Shown: positions 1 through 6,830, counted from the first letter of the stretch. The stretch: DNA of 25,751 nt from Lachnospiraceae bacterium UBA3850 (GCA_002392655.1 DGHK01000057.1:1-25751); one strand, 5' to 3'. Numbers and translations: made by a program. The notes: generated by a model not told the origin, from the letters alone.

Positions 1-44
1 TCCCCATTCGTGTAAATACATTTTTTACGCAAATCCCCATTCAT
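1..44 (-). CDS. possible start of the next gene of the accessory operon (partial)
   Basis: An ATG lies at 42-44, directly after the TAA (45-47) of the FtsK-like gene, and the frame stays open for 14 codons to the window edge. In small integrative elements and Tn916-like elements a replication initiator or relaxase often follows the FtsK-like gene, so that is a reasonable guess by position only. No good Shine-Dalgarno lies at the usual distance, and the codons coincide with the 33-bp repeat, so this may be non-coding. Confidence 0.25.
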   Translation of the reverse strand, partial: MNGDLRKKCIYTNG

Positions 45-77
45 TTATTTTAGACTTTTACTCAAATCCCCGTTCAG
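1..77. repeat. 33-bp-spaced direct repeats (three copies, third cut by the edge)
   Basis: On the plus strand the core TCCCC(A/G)TTC starts at 1, 34 and 67, so the spacing is exactly 33 bp. The copies at 34 and 67 share the longer form CAAATCCCC(A/G)TTCA. On the minus strand this reads AA(C/T)GGGGATTTG; the first 18 bases of the two complete units match at 16 positions and the rest is looser. The repeat crosses the stop of the FtsK-like gene and the possible start of the next gene, so it could be an iteron-like binding site near a replication gene, or simply a small tandem duplication. The copies are visible in the sequence; the function is not. Confidence 0.5.
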
Positions 78-752
78 TTGACTACAAATAAGACTTCTAA
101 GAGGCTGACCATCTATCAAAACTATACCTTTACCCATACCGAATAAAAGTTCTTCTTCGCCTTCAAAATGTTCTCCAGCAAAAAGCCCTTTACGACCATC
201 AACAGTCATTCGACCTAATCCCACACATACATGAAAATTATCCGCGCTACCACTTGAAGAAGGAAATATTGATGCGGTATATCTTTGCATTGATAACCAT
301 ATAAAACATTTACGAGAACGCCCTAGCATTAGTATAGAACTCATTATATTTCTAATTTCATCTGCTTTTTGTTTTCCTTCTTTCGTCATAGAAAAATGAG
401 TGAGAAGTCCTGCAATTTCATCTATGAGAAGTATATTAATTTTTCTATCTCCTCCCTCTGGTGTAGTTAAAAAATCTTCATAGTATTTTTTTATTAAGTC
501 GTAACAGTCTTCAAATTCAGCAAAATTATCTGATATACCTTTAAACTCTTTACTTGCCTTAAAATCAGCAATATAAAGCTTAAGATTATATTTTCTGCAC
601 TTATACAACCAATATAAGACAGTTGTACTTTTTCCAGAACCAGAACCTCCAACAATTATGTAATGTCCATCTATCGGAGCATACAATGGAATTTTCAACC
701 CTTGTACATTAAATAGTTGATAATCGTATCCTATCATTATATGGTTATTCAT
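45..752 (-). CDS. FtsK/SpoIIIE-type DNA-translocase ATPase, short form
   Basis: This 235-residue protein is a P-loop ATPase of the FtsK/HerA type. The Walker A motif GGSGSGKST is near residues 35-43 and the Walker B stretch INILLIDEIAG is near 105-115. After Walker B come a helix-rich stretch and the phrase WLSMQR, matching the conserved position where FtsK-like proteins read LATQRP. It is much shorter than chromosomal FtsK (about 750 or more residues) and lacks the membrane segments and gamma domain, so it resembles the small FtsK-like proteins of integrative or mobilizable elements, which act on DNA during transfer or replication. It overlaps the upstream gene by 8 bp, suggesting coupled translation. 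The role in transfer is inferred from the family and from the accessory context. Confidence 0.8.
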   Translation of the reverse strand: MNNHIMIGYDYQLFNVQGLKIPLYAPIDGHYIIVGGSGSGKSTTVLYWLYKCRKYNLKLYIADFKASKEFKGISDNFAEFEDCYDLIKKYYEDFLTTPEGGDRKINILLIDEIAGLLTHFSMTKEGKQKADEIRNIMSSILMLGRSRKCFIWLSMQRYTASIFPSSSGSADNFHVCVGLGRMTVDGRKGLFAGEHFEGEEELLFGMGKGIVLIDGQPLRSLICSQLNGDLSKSLK

Positions 753-1371
753 CTATTTCATCATCCTCAGTATCGTCTTTAATTGACGAATTATGAATTG
801 ATATAATCTGTCGTTGATTTCTTATACCTATTGCGAGGGTCTTGCGTTCTTCTTCATTTCTAGCATATCTTATCTGCAAGAATGGCATCATTAAATCGTA
901 ACGCTCTTTCCATACTACAAGTACCGCCGTATCATATCCATAAATATGAAGATATTTTCTTGCAACATTAACTATAAGATTTTCTAGTATTTGTTTCTCG
1001 TTATTATCTGTATAGTAAACAGCAACACCTATAAAGGGCAAAATACCTTCAACTCCAGAAAAAAATAAAGGCGTATTAATAGCGGTCGTGCTCAAATTAA
1101 TCAACTGTTGAAATCTTTTTTCACCGATTATTTTTTTTACATTTTCCCATATCTCATTTTGAAGACCTATGTCTTCTTCAAACTTATAATTAGGTGTTCC
1201 ATTAATGAATCTTTTTAGTTTTGCTGTAGCTTCCTTATCACTACAACCTGACCACATTTTTATCATTTTTATCACACCATAATAAACTGCAATACAGATT
1301 AAAAACGCAAAAATAATATATAATAAGCCCAACCCAAAAGCGAGTATCAGTAATGTTGATACTCGCCACAT
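745..1371 (-). CDS. unknown single-pass membrane protein of the accessory block
   Basis: The 208-residue protein has one long hydrophobic segment at about residues 5-33 and then a soluble part with a charged, acidic C-terminus (about the last 12 residues). I do not recognise the soluble domain. Its overlap with the downstream FtsK-like gene suggests that the two act together, perhaps as a membrane partner of the ATPase; this rests on gene order only. The ATG is preceded by AGGAT at a workable distance. Codons 3-11 form a perfect 10-bp inverted repeat followed by TTTT, which looks like an intrinsic terminator placed over the start of the gene. A later start is therefore possible, but it would cut into the membrane segment. 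Confidence 0.6.
   Translation of the reverse strand: MWRVSTLLILAFGLGLLYIIFAFLICIAVYYGVIKMIKMWSGCSDKEATAKLKRFINGTPNYKFEEDIGLQNEIWENVKKIIGEKRFQQLINLSTTAINTPLFFSGVEGILPFIGVAVYYTDNNEKQILENLIVNVARKYLHIYGYDTAVLVVWKERYDLMMPFLQIRYARNEEERKTLAIGIRNQRQIISIHNSSIKDDTEDDEIDE
1340..1366 (-). terminator. terminator-like hairpin overlapping the start of the membrane-protein gene
   Basis: GCGAGTATCA at 1340-1349 pairs perfectly with TGATACTCGC at 1357-1366 around a 7-nt loop. On the minus strand the stem is followed by four T (1336-1339). It lies only 3 nt inside the start codon at 1369-1371, so it could end transcripts from the HNH gene or limit translation of the downstream gene. The short T-tract makes it a modest terminator. 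Confidence 0.4.
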
Positions 1372-1413
1372 TTTTATCCTATTTATAATTATATTTATTT
1401 ACTACTTTCAAAA

Positions 1414-1992
1414 CTAATTTCTATTTGCTTCCTCATGAATCTTCAAGTATAAAATAAATGGTTCACGCCAATTTTCATAATATTTCATTATTACTGATTG
1501 CGAAGGCAATCCTAATTTTGTTAGTTCTGTAGCTTTGGGTATCTTATTACCTTTCTTTATCCAAGCAGAAATTGCATCATCAACTTCTCTCTTTGTATAT
1601 CTTGCTTTCTTTTTATTTACAAGATAAATGTTTTCTTCTTTACAGAAATCCTCAAAAGAACCATATCTTTTATGTATTGTTGACGGAGAGTACTTAAACG
1701 ATTCAAAAAATGCCTTTTGTGATTCTGTAACTCTTTCTCTTCCCGAAAAGAATACATCTAGTTCTTTTCTAATTTCTTCTTTAGATATAAAGTCATTTTT
1801 ACTTGTCTTCTCTGAACCAATCACATCTTGATAATTTGATAACGTACCAAATAACGAATAAATCACCTTACTAGTTGGTAAACCATTAACAGCTTTCAAA
1901 TCCTTTTCAGTAACTTTATCATTTATTTCCAAAAATCTCTTTCCAGCCTCAATAGCCTGTTCCCTATCCCAATGAACTCTTGTGCTTAGTTT
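1414..1992 (-). pseudogene. detached C-terminal repeat half of the HNH nuclease gene
   Basis: This stretch continues the HNH nuclease gene in exactly the same frame after the TAA at 1993-1995. The 20 codons between the stop and the next possible TTG start (1930-1932) are fully open and read as the beginning of a repeat (HWDREQAIEAGKRFL). Three repeats of about 50-60 residues follow, each with a helix, a GLPS- or YSPS-like turn and an aromatic stretch like KYYENW or RYGSF. They match the two repeats that end the upstream part, as in the homing-endonuclease-associated repeat family, which probably binds DNA. No good ribosome-binding site precedes the TTG, so it is most likely an untranslated remnant, though independent translation cannot be ruled out. 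Confidence 0.7.
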
Positions 1993-2682
1993 TTACATTC
2001 CCTTCTTCAATTCTGTAAAATTACTATATTCTGGATAATACTTTAAAATACACGGAAGTGATGGAAGACCTTTACTCTTTTTTAAATCACTCTGAACAAT
2101 ATCACCTTTCAAACTAATATAATTATCTAGTGCTGTTTTTATAGAATCTCTATTCCAATTTAGGCTTAAATCAGTTATTCCAAAAGCTTTTTTTAAATTG
2201 TTTAAATCACCATAAAATTTATGCACATAGTGTATCGAGGGAAGATGATTATATCCTCTACTAAAATCAACCTTATGAATATCCCCCTTCTTATCTATAA
2301 AGCTCTTTATTGCTTTATCAAATGACGCTTTTGTAACAACTCCATCTTCTTCTATGATTTCTACATCACTTTCACTAACAGTTTGAATATTATCACCAGT
2401 TAATGAATCGCCAGCTAAAAAACTTTTTGCTTTTTCTTCCAAAATAAAATCACTTAAATATTTATCGTTCTTTTTTAGATTACAATCTACACATAATATC
2501 TGACAATTTGACAGATTTGACTTTCCACCCTTTGCGTATGGAAAAATATGGTCAAAATGACATTCCGATATGGTAATAATTCTTTTCCCACATATCTCAC
2601 ATTGTATATTCCCACTATTGTTTTCAAGATTTTTCTTAATTACCTCTAACTTAACCGTATCTGAAAAGTCTCTATTTTCCAT
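1993..2682 (-). CDS. HNH endonuclease with C-terminal DNA-binding repeats, truncated by in-frame stop
   Basis: The 229-residue product keeps a complete HNH nuclease core near the N-terminus: zinc-type pairs C28-x2-C31 and C64-x2-C67, with H42, D44-H45 and N59 between them. Two repeats of the homing-endonuclease-associated type follow (about residues 115-165 and 170-225), with the turn phrases HLPSIHYVHKFYG and GLPSLPCILKYY. A TAA then ends the frame where the aligned repeat has a sense codon, and the same frame continues for three more repeats. The intact parent would be about 422 residues. Start ATG at 2680-2682 has a strong AGGAGG. The nuclease core may still be made, but with fewer DNA-binding repeats. 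It could be a free-standing homing-type nuclease inside the accessory block. Confidence 0.75.
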   Translation of the reverse strand: MENRDFSDTVKLEVIKKNLENNSGNIQCEICGKRIITISECHFDHIFPYAKGGKSNLSNCQILCVDCNLKKNDKYLSDFILEEKAKSFLAGDSLTGDNIQTVSESDVEIIEEDGVVTKASFDKAIKSFIDKKGDIHKVDFSRGYNHLPSIHYVHKFYGDLNNLKKAFGITDLSLNWNRDSIKTALDNYISLKGDIVQSDLKKSKGLPSLPCILKYYPEYSNFTELKKGM

Positions 2683-2709
2683 AATTTCCTCCTGCTTGTA
2701 ATATAAATA

Positions 2710-2742
2710 AAAGAGATGATATAACCATTATACCATCTCTTT
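2710..2742 (-). terminator. hairpin terminator downstream of lysS
   Basis: AAAGAGATG (2710-2718) pairs with CATCTCTTT (2734-2742), and the stem extends inward by a wobble pair and four more pairs around a 5-nt loop. On the minus strand the stem is followed by T-rich sequence. It lies about 110 nt after the lysS stop and just upstream of the HNH gene, so it probably isolates the accessory genes from lysS transcription. A TATAAT sits inside the hairpin on the minus strand, but no matching -35 is seen. Confidence 0.6.
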
Positions 2743-2789
2743 GTTTTAGCGCGTCTTCTTTTTTGATATTTTTTCAGAAATGAAAATTT

Positions 2790-2810
2790 GGTCGTAAATC
2801 GGTCGTAAAT
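2790..2810. repeat. tandem GGTCGTAAAT repeat near the lysS 3' end, candidate attachment region
   Basis: GGTCGTAAAT occurs at 2790-2799 and again at 2801-2810, an 11-bp period (about one helical turn). It lies 43 bp from the lysS stop, exactly where base composition changes from AT-rich accessory DNA to core DNA. Paired short direct repeats next to an element end are typical of arm-type sites for tyrosine integrases. No integrase gene or second copy of the lysS 3' end is in the window, so the attachment-site reading is an inference. Confidence 0.35.
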
Positions 2811-2852
2811 TTCACTATCAAACTTTGAAAACCCTTGTATTTACTTACTTAT

Positions 2853-4478
2853 TTAGTTAATGCTCTTTAGTGTCGGGAACAACAGTACATCTCTGATAGC
2901 CGGTGAATCTGTCATCAGCATTACAAGTCTGTCTATTCCGTATCCGATACCACCTGTTGGTGGCATACCAACCTCAAGTGCATTGAGGAAGTCTTCATCT
3001 GTATGGTTTGCCTCGTCGTCACCGGCCTCAGCAAGTGCATCCTGAGCAGCAAATCTTTCTCTCTGATCGATAGGATCATTAAGCTCAGAATAAGCGTTAC
3101 ACATCTCCCAGCCATTCATAAACATCTCGAATCTCTCAACGTAGTTCGGATCCTCAGGCTTCTTCTTTGTAAGAGGTGATATCTCAATTGGATGATCCAT
3201 TACAAATGTAGGCTGAATCAGATGTTCTTCGACATAAGTCTCGAAGAAGAGATTCAGTATATCGCCCTTCTTGTGGAAGTCCTCGAACTCGATGTGATGT
3301 TCCTTTGCAAGAGCGCGCGCAGCATCTAAGTCTGCAACCTCATTCCAGTCTACTCCACTGTACTTCTTAACAGCATCAACCATAGTTATTCTCTCGAAAG
3401 GCTTTCCGAGATCCATCTCTACTCCCTGATAGGTAATAGTTGTAGAACCATTAACCTCCTGGGCGATATGACGGTACATAGCCTCTGTAAGGTCCATCAT
3501 TCCGTGATAGTCAGTAAATGCCTGATAGAGCTCCATAAGTGTGAACTCCGGATTGTGACGAGTGTCAACACCCTCATTTCTGAATACTCGACCGATCTCA
3601 TAAACTCTCTCCATACCACCGACGATAAGCCTCTTGAGGTAAAGCTCAAGTGATATACGAAGCTTAAGGTCTTCATCAAGAGCATTAAAATGTGTTTCAA
3701 ACGGACGAGCTGCAGCTCCACCCGCATTTGAAACGAGCATAGGTGTTTCAACCTCCATGAAGCCTCTGTCATCAAGGAATCTTCTTATTGTTGAGATGAT
3801 CTTGGATCTCTTGATAAAGGTATCCTTAACATCAGCATTCATTATAAGATCAACATATCTCTGACGATATCTGATATCTGTATTGGTAAGTCCGTGGAAC
3901 TTCTCTGGCAGTATCTGAAGTGACTTAGAAAGAAGAGTCACTGTATCAGCATGAACAGATATCTCACCCATCATTGTACGGAAAACATATCCTGTAACAC
4001 CGATGATATCGCCTACATCAAGCTTCTTGAAATCGGCATAATCATCTGTTCCAAGCTCATCTCTTGAAACGAATACCTGGATGTTTCCACTCTTATCCTG
4101 AACATTACAGAATGAAGCCTTACCCATTACACGCTTTGACATCATACGACCTGCTATGCTTACCTTGATTGGGTTCGCATCCATGATCGCACGTCTCTCA
4201 TTATAAGCCTCTGTCTTAACCTTCTTTGCCTCTTCAGGCTCCATGCCTTCCGTATCAGGCATATCCTTACCTACGAGAAGCTTTGCTTCGAGAGCTTCGT
4301 ACTCTTCTCTTGCCTGAAGTGCATGATAAGACTGGTCAAACTTTGTTATTACAAAAGGATCCTTTCCTGCCTCCTGAAGGTTTGCGAGCTTCTCGCGACG
4401 AACCTTGAGCAGCTGGTTTATATCCTGCTGTGGCTGCTGACCACCCTTCTTATTATTGTTCTGGTTCTGATCTGCCAT
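2853..4478 (-). CDS. lysS: lysyl-tRNA synthetase, class II
   Basis: LysS charges tRNA-Lys with lysine in the cytoplasm. The 541-residue protein has the expected order: an OB-fold anticodon-binding domain at about residues 105-190 ([18 protein letters not shown]), then the class II catalytic core with motif 2 ([18 protein letters not shown]) and motif 3 ([20 protein letters not shown]) close to the C-terminus. It is a little longer than the usual ~500 residues because of an Asn/Gln-rich N-terminal stretch of about 20 residues ([15 protein letters not shown]) not needed for the fold. The ATG at 4476-4478 has AAGGAGAGAGG upstream. It lies downstream of greA in the same direction, but a terminator separates the two. 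No T-box leader is visible. Confidence 0.97.
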   Translation of the reverse strand: MADQNQNNNKKGGQQPQQDINQLLKVRREKLANLQEAGKDPFVITKFDQSYHALQAREEYEALEAKLLVGKDMPDTEGMEPEEAKKVKTEAYNERRAIMDANPIKVSIAGRMMSKRVMGKASFCNVQDKSGNIQVFVSRDELGTDDYADFKKLDVGDIIGVTGYVFRTMMGEISVHADTVTLLSKSLQILPEKFHGLTNTDIRYRQRYVDLIMNADVKDTFIKRSKIISTIRRFLDDRGFMEVETPMLVSNAGGAAARPFETHFNALDEDLKLRISLELYLKRLIVGGMERVYEIGRVFRNEGVDTRHNPEFTLMELYQAFTDYHGMMDLTEAMYRHIAQEVNGSTTITYQGVEMDLGKPFERITMVDAVKKYSGVDWNEVADLDAARALAKEHHIEFEDFHKKGDILNLFFETYVEEHLIQPTFVMDHPIEISPLTKKKPEDPNYVERFEMFMNGWEMCNAYSELNDPIDQRERFAAQDALAEAGDDEANHTDEDFLNALEVGMPPTGGIGYGIDRLVMLMTDSPAIRDVLLFPTLKSIN

Positions 4479-4506
4479 TTTTCCTCTCTCCTTATCTCAC
4501 ATGATA

Positions 4507-4536
4507 GAAAAAAACCGCCGGAAAAGCTCCAGCGGT
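4507..4536 (-). terminator. intrinsic terminator between greA and lysS
   Basis: On the minus strand ACCGCTGG (4529-4536) pairs with CCGGCGGT (4514-4521) with one G-T pair and a 7-nt loop, followed by seven T (4507-4513). It ends greA transcripts. The T-tract stops only about 28 nt before the lysS start codon, so lysS needs read-through, or a promoter inside or before the hairpin. Confidence 0.85.
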
Positions 4537-4558
4537 GTTGATTCGTAAAGTACTAAAA

Positions 4559-5041
4559 TTATCCTCTCTTGAAATCAAGAATCTTGTAGCTGTTTCTTCC
4601 ATTCGGAGCATCAACTGTTATAACCTGTCCAACCTTTGAACCGATCAGCTTAGATCCTATAGGTGATTCATTTGATATCTTTCCTTTAAGAATATCTGCA
4701 CCTGTTGAACTGGAAAGCTTATATGTGAACTCCTCTTTGGATTCCATATCTACAAAATGTACTGTACATCCAAAGTAAATAGACTCAGCATCCTGATTCT
4801 CCTCATCGATAACTTCGATGTTCTTGAGAATCTTCTCAAGCTCTGCTATACGAGCCTCGATATCTCTCTGCTCATCCTTGGCAGCATCGTACTCGGCGTT
4901 CTCTGATAAGTCTCCCTGCTCACGAGCTTCTTTAATTTTCTGTGCTATCTCTCTACGACGATTGACTTTGAGATCGCTGATCTCGTCCTCGAGACTTTTT
5001 AATTCTTCATAGGTAACTATGTGTTTTTTCTCTTCTGCCAT
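4559..5041 (-). CDS. greA: transcription elongation factor GreA
   Basis: GreA rescues backtracked RNA polymerase by stimulating cleavage of the nascent RNA 3' end. The 160-residue length is typical. The N-terminal half is the coiled-coil hairpin, with the conserved acidic tip GDLSENAEYDAAKDEQ at about residues 43-58; the C-terminal half is the FKBP-like globular domain, ending in the usual IGSKLIGSKVGQVITVDAPNG phrase. The ATG at 5039-5041 has a strong AAGGAGG. A promoter is not obvious: TTGATA at the 3' edge of the upstream hairpin cluster is a possible -35, but the box 17 nt later (AAAAAT) is poor. Followed by the terminator at 4507-4536 and then lysS, a common clostridial order. Confidence 0.97.
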   Translation of the reverse strand: MAEEKKHIVTYEELKSLEDEISDLKVNRRREIAQKIKEAREQGDLSENAEYDAAKDEQRDIEARIAELEKILKNIEVIDEENQDAESIYFGCTVHFVDMESKEEFTYKLSSSTGADILKGKISNESPIGSKLIGSKVGQVITVDAPNGRNSYKILDFKRG

Positions 5042-5100
5042 GGTTTATCCTCCTTTGGAGTGGATATGATTTTTACTTCATTATTTGTAATTATCAAAAA

Positions 5101-5210
5101 GCATTCATAAGCCCGCGACTACGTCGCTAACTGATTGCTACAAATAACAATTCGCAGCCGCTGCATTCATAAAGCCCGCTCCTTCGGAGCTAACTGTCTG
5201 CTACGCAGAC
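5101..5210. repeat. duplicated hairpin unit with covarying stem
   Basis: Two copies share the layout GCATTCATAA(A)GCCC, a 5-bp stem with a 3-nt loop, TAACTG, two or three variable bases, and TGCTAC. Copy 1 (5101-5141) has stem GCGAC/GTCGC with loop TAC; copy 2 (5163-5204) has GCTCC/GGAGC with loop TTC. Two stem positions differ between copies, and their partners change to keep pairing. A third hairpin, GTCTGC/GCAGAC with loop TAC (5196-5210), overlaps the end of copy 2. Shared flanks with compensated stems indicate selection for the fold, most likely as RNA. Confidence 0.6.
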
Positions 5211-5232
5211 TGCTTTATTTCATGCATCTTAG

Positions 5233-5310
5233 ATTCCTGCTTCGCAGGAATACCATACTTGAAAACAGCCGTCCCTGAAAGCAAGCTTTCGGCCGTCTGT
5301 TTCAAGTATG
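5233..5310 (-). other. pair of strong hairpins downstream of tRNA-Leu
   Basis: ATTCCTGC (5233-5240) pairs with GCAGGAAT (5244-5251) around a TTC loop. Immediately next, CATACTTGAAAACAG (5254-5268) pairs with CTGTTTCAAGTATG (5297-5310) with one bulged A, enclosing GAAAGC/GCTTTC and two direct copies of GCCGTC. The long stem begins about 28 nt past the tRNA 3' end, so it probably ends or protects the tRNA precursor. It lacks a clear T-tract, so it is not a standard intrinsic terminator. Together with the repeat at 5101-5210 it fills the whole greA to tRNA gap. Confidence 0.5.
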
Positions 5311-5337
5311 TCTAACTGCGAATAGTTATCCATATAT

Positions 5338-5422
5338 TGCAGATGACGGGACTCGAACCCGAACCCACGTAATGTGGACATGAACCTGAATCATGCGCGT
5401 ATACCAATTCCGCCACATCTGC
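5338..5422 (-). tRNA. tRNA-Leu (anticodon CAG)
   Basis: The sequence folds as a class II tRNA. The acceptor arm is GCAGATG/CATCTGC. The D-arm is GCGG...CGC with GG in the loop. The anticodon stem CATGA/TCATG has loop TTCAGGT, giving anticodon CAG. A long variable arm follows (pairing CCAC/GTGG), then the T-arm CGGG-TTCGAGT-CCCG. It reads CUG leucine codons. The 3' discriminator is A at 5338 and CCA is not encoded. Length is 85 nt. The promoter at 5443-5471 lies immediately upstream. Confidence 0.95.
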
Positions 5423-5429
5423 TTAAAAA

Positions 5430-5486
5430 CAGCCACTGCACAAGTTTAACACCTTAAGTGTTAAGTGTCAACATCTGCCGTGGCTG
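5430..5486 (-). terminator. intrinsic terminator of the foldase lipoprotein gene, with a long loop
   Basis: On the minus strand CAGCCACGGCA (5476-5486) pairs with TGCAGTGGCTG (5430-5440) with one mismatch, followed by TTTTT (5425-5429). The stem lies about 28 nt past the stop at 5515. The loop is unusually long (35 nt) and contains a complete promoter for the downstream tRNA gene, plus a smaller inner palindrome (AACACTTAAGGTGTT). On the plus strand the same stem is followed by a T-rich run, but no gene faces it from the left. Confidence 0.8.
5443..5471 (-). promoter_or_regulatory. tRNA-Leu promoter inside the terminator loop
   Basis: On the minus strand TTGACA (5466-5471) is followed after exactly 17 nt by TAAACT (5443-5448), a perfect -35 and a near-consensus -10 for a housekeeping sigma factor. 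The predicted start, about 5435-5437, falls in the 3' arm of the terminator stem. Transcripts that begin here cannot form that hairpin, and the tRNA begins about 13-15 nt later. Confidence 0.75.
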
Positions 5487-5514
5487 GTTTTTTTGATTTT
5501 TGAGAAATCAGAGA

Positions 5515-6684
5515 TTAATCTTCTTTCTTCTCCTCGGTTGTACCGTAGTCATCAACCATCTCAGTAGGTGATGCTTCTTCAGCGTCAGTCTCAGTTGCTT
5601 CAACCACTACTGCATTCTCATAGATGAAGTTTGTAACCTTCTCTTCAAGTACTGTAAAGTAGAAGTCTGCATCCTCATAGCCATATGTTGACTTGAGTGT
5701 TTCCTTATCAGTAATTCCTCTTGCCTTAAGAAGCTCATCAACTTTTTCATCCACTTCTTCGTCTGAAACTGTTATTCCCTCTTCAAGAGCTATAGCAGAA
5801 AGAATCATCTTCTCTCTTATGTAGGACTCAGCACCCTCTTTAACCTGCTCCTTGAAGGTATCCAGATCATATCCGTAATTTGAGAGGTAAGTGTTCAGAT
5901 CAGCACCATTAGCCTGTGCTTCCTTCTCAACGTTATCCATCATTGACTGAACTCTCTTCTCAACTTCCTTTTCAGGATACTCTGTAACGTTACAATCATC
6001 TGTAACCTTACCGAAAAGTATACTCTTGTTTGATCCGAGATCATAATCTGCAGCCTGCTTCTTAAGATCCTCCAGAGTACCTTCCTTGTACTCCTTAACA
6101 GTCTTATACTGTGAATCTGTAGCTGATGCAACGAAAGCATCATTAAACTCAGGCTCGTGTGAAATTACGATATAGTTAAGTGTTGTTGCAAATACCGCAT
6201 CCTTACCTGAAAGCTCTGCATTTCCATAATCCTTAGGAAATGTAACCTTAACGTCAAATTTATCTCCTGGCTTGTGTCCGGCAACCTGATCCTCGAAATC
6301 ATCTACATAGCTTCCGCTTCCGAGAGCAAGATTTGTACCTGCACCATTTGTGTTTCCACCCTCGAACTCTACGCCATCTATAGTACCGACATAATCGATA
6401 TTAACTGTATCGCCCATTGTAGCGACACCCTCTGTAGCATTCTCTGTGGTTGTATTCTGTGCTATCAGGTTATCGATCTGAGACTGAACATCTTCATCAG
6501 TAACCTCTGTTTTCTGCGGGGTATACTCAACGCCCTTGTACTTTCCGAGCTCCACATACTTGCTGTAATTCTTCATAATGCTGTTTATATCTGTAGAGTC
6601 CTTATCAGAAGACTTTCCACATCCTGACATAAGGCCAACCAGCATTATACAAATAAGAAGAGCACTGATTTTTCTTATCTTCAT
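5515..6684 (-). CDS. trigger-factor-like FKBP foldase lipoprotein
   Basis: The 389-residue protein begins with a lipoprotein signal (MKIRKISALLICIMLVGLMS-GC), lipid-modified Cys at residue 22, so it is exported and anchored on the outer face of the membrane. An FKBP-type peptidyl-prolyl isomerase domain follows (about 80-165: GDTVNIDYVGTIDGVEFEGG), then a helical trigger-factor C-terminal region (about 170-350) and an acidic tail. It lacks the N-terminal ribosome-binding domain of cytosolic trigger factor. It probably helps fold secreted proteins. I chose the ATG at 6682-6684, with AAGGAAGG upstream, because an in-frame start at 6768 would put a non-signal leader before the lipobox. Possible promoter: TATTAT at 6736-6741 with a poor -35. 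Confidence 0.88.
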   Translation of the reverse strand: MKIRKISALLICIMLVGLMSGCGKSSDKDSTDINSIMKNYSKYVELGKYKGVEYTPQKTEVTDEDVQSQIDNLIAQNTTTENATEGVATMGDTVNIDYVGTIDGVEFEGGNTNGAGTNLALGSGSYVDDFEDQVAGHKPGDKFDVKVTFPKDYGNAELSGKDAVFATTLNYIVISHEPEFNDAFVASATDSQYKTVKEYKEGTLEDLKKQAADYDLGSNKSILFGKVTDDCNVTEYPEKEVEKRVQSMMDNVEKEAQANGADLNTYLSNYGYDLDTFKEQVKEGAESYIREKMILSAIALEEGITVSDEEVDEKVDELLKARGITDKETLKSTYGYEDADFYFTVLEEKVTNFIYENAVVVEATETDAEEASPTEMVDDYGTTEEKKED

Positions 6685-6830
6685 TTTTTCCTTCCTTTCA
6701 TCAGATCCGCTTATTTTCGGTCTTTCAACCGAAACATAATAACATAACGCCTTTAAAAAATAAAGCAAAAATTATATAGTTATTAAATTTTCACAGTTTT
6801 TTCAATAAATGCGCCCTTCACACCAGCAAT

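Noticed and set aside
1414..2682. An intron or intein separating the two HNH gene parts
   Set aside because: Only one stop codon separates them and the frame and repeat pattern continue through it, so a point change is simpler.
4479..4560. T-box riboswitch controlling lysS
   Set aside because: The gap is only 80 nt and contains a simple terminator; there is no room for the T-box stem I and no conserved T-box sequence.
5101..5310. CRISPR-like array in the greA to tRNA-Leu gap
   Set aside because: Only two units are alike, spacing is irregular and the remaining hairpins differ; no cas genes are present.
5515..6768. Longer start of the foldase gene at 6768 and a cytosolic trigger factor call
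   Set aside because: The ATG at 6682-6684 has AAGGAAGG and begins a clean lipoprotein signal; the upstream extension would bury the lipobox at about residue 50.
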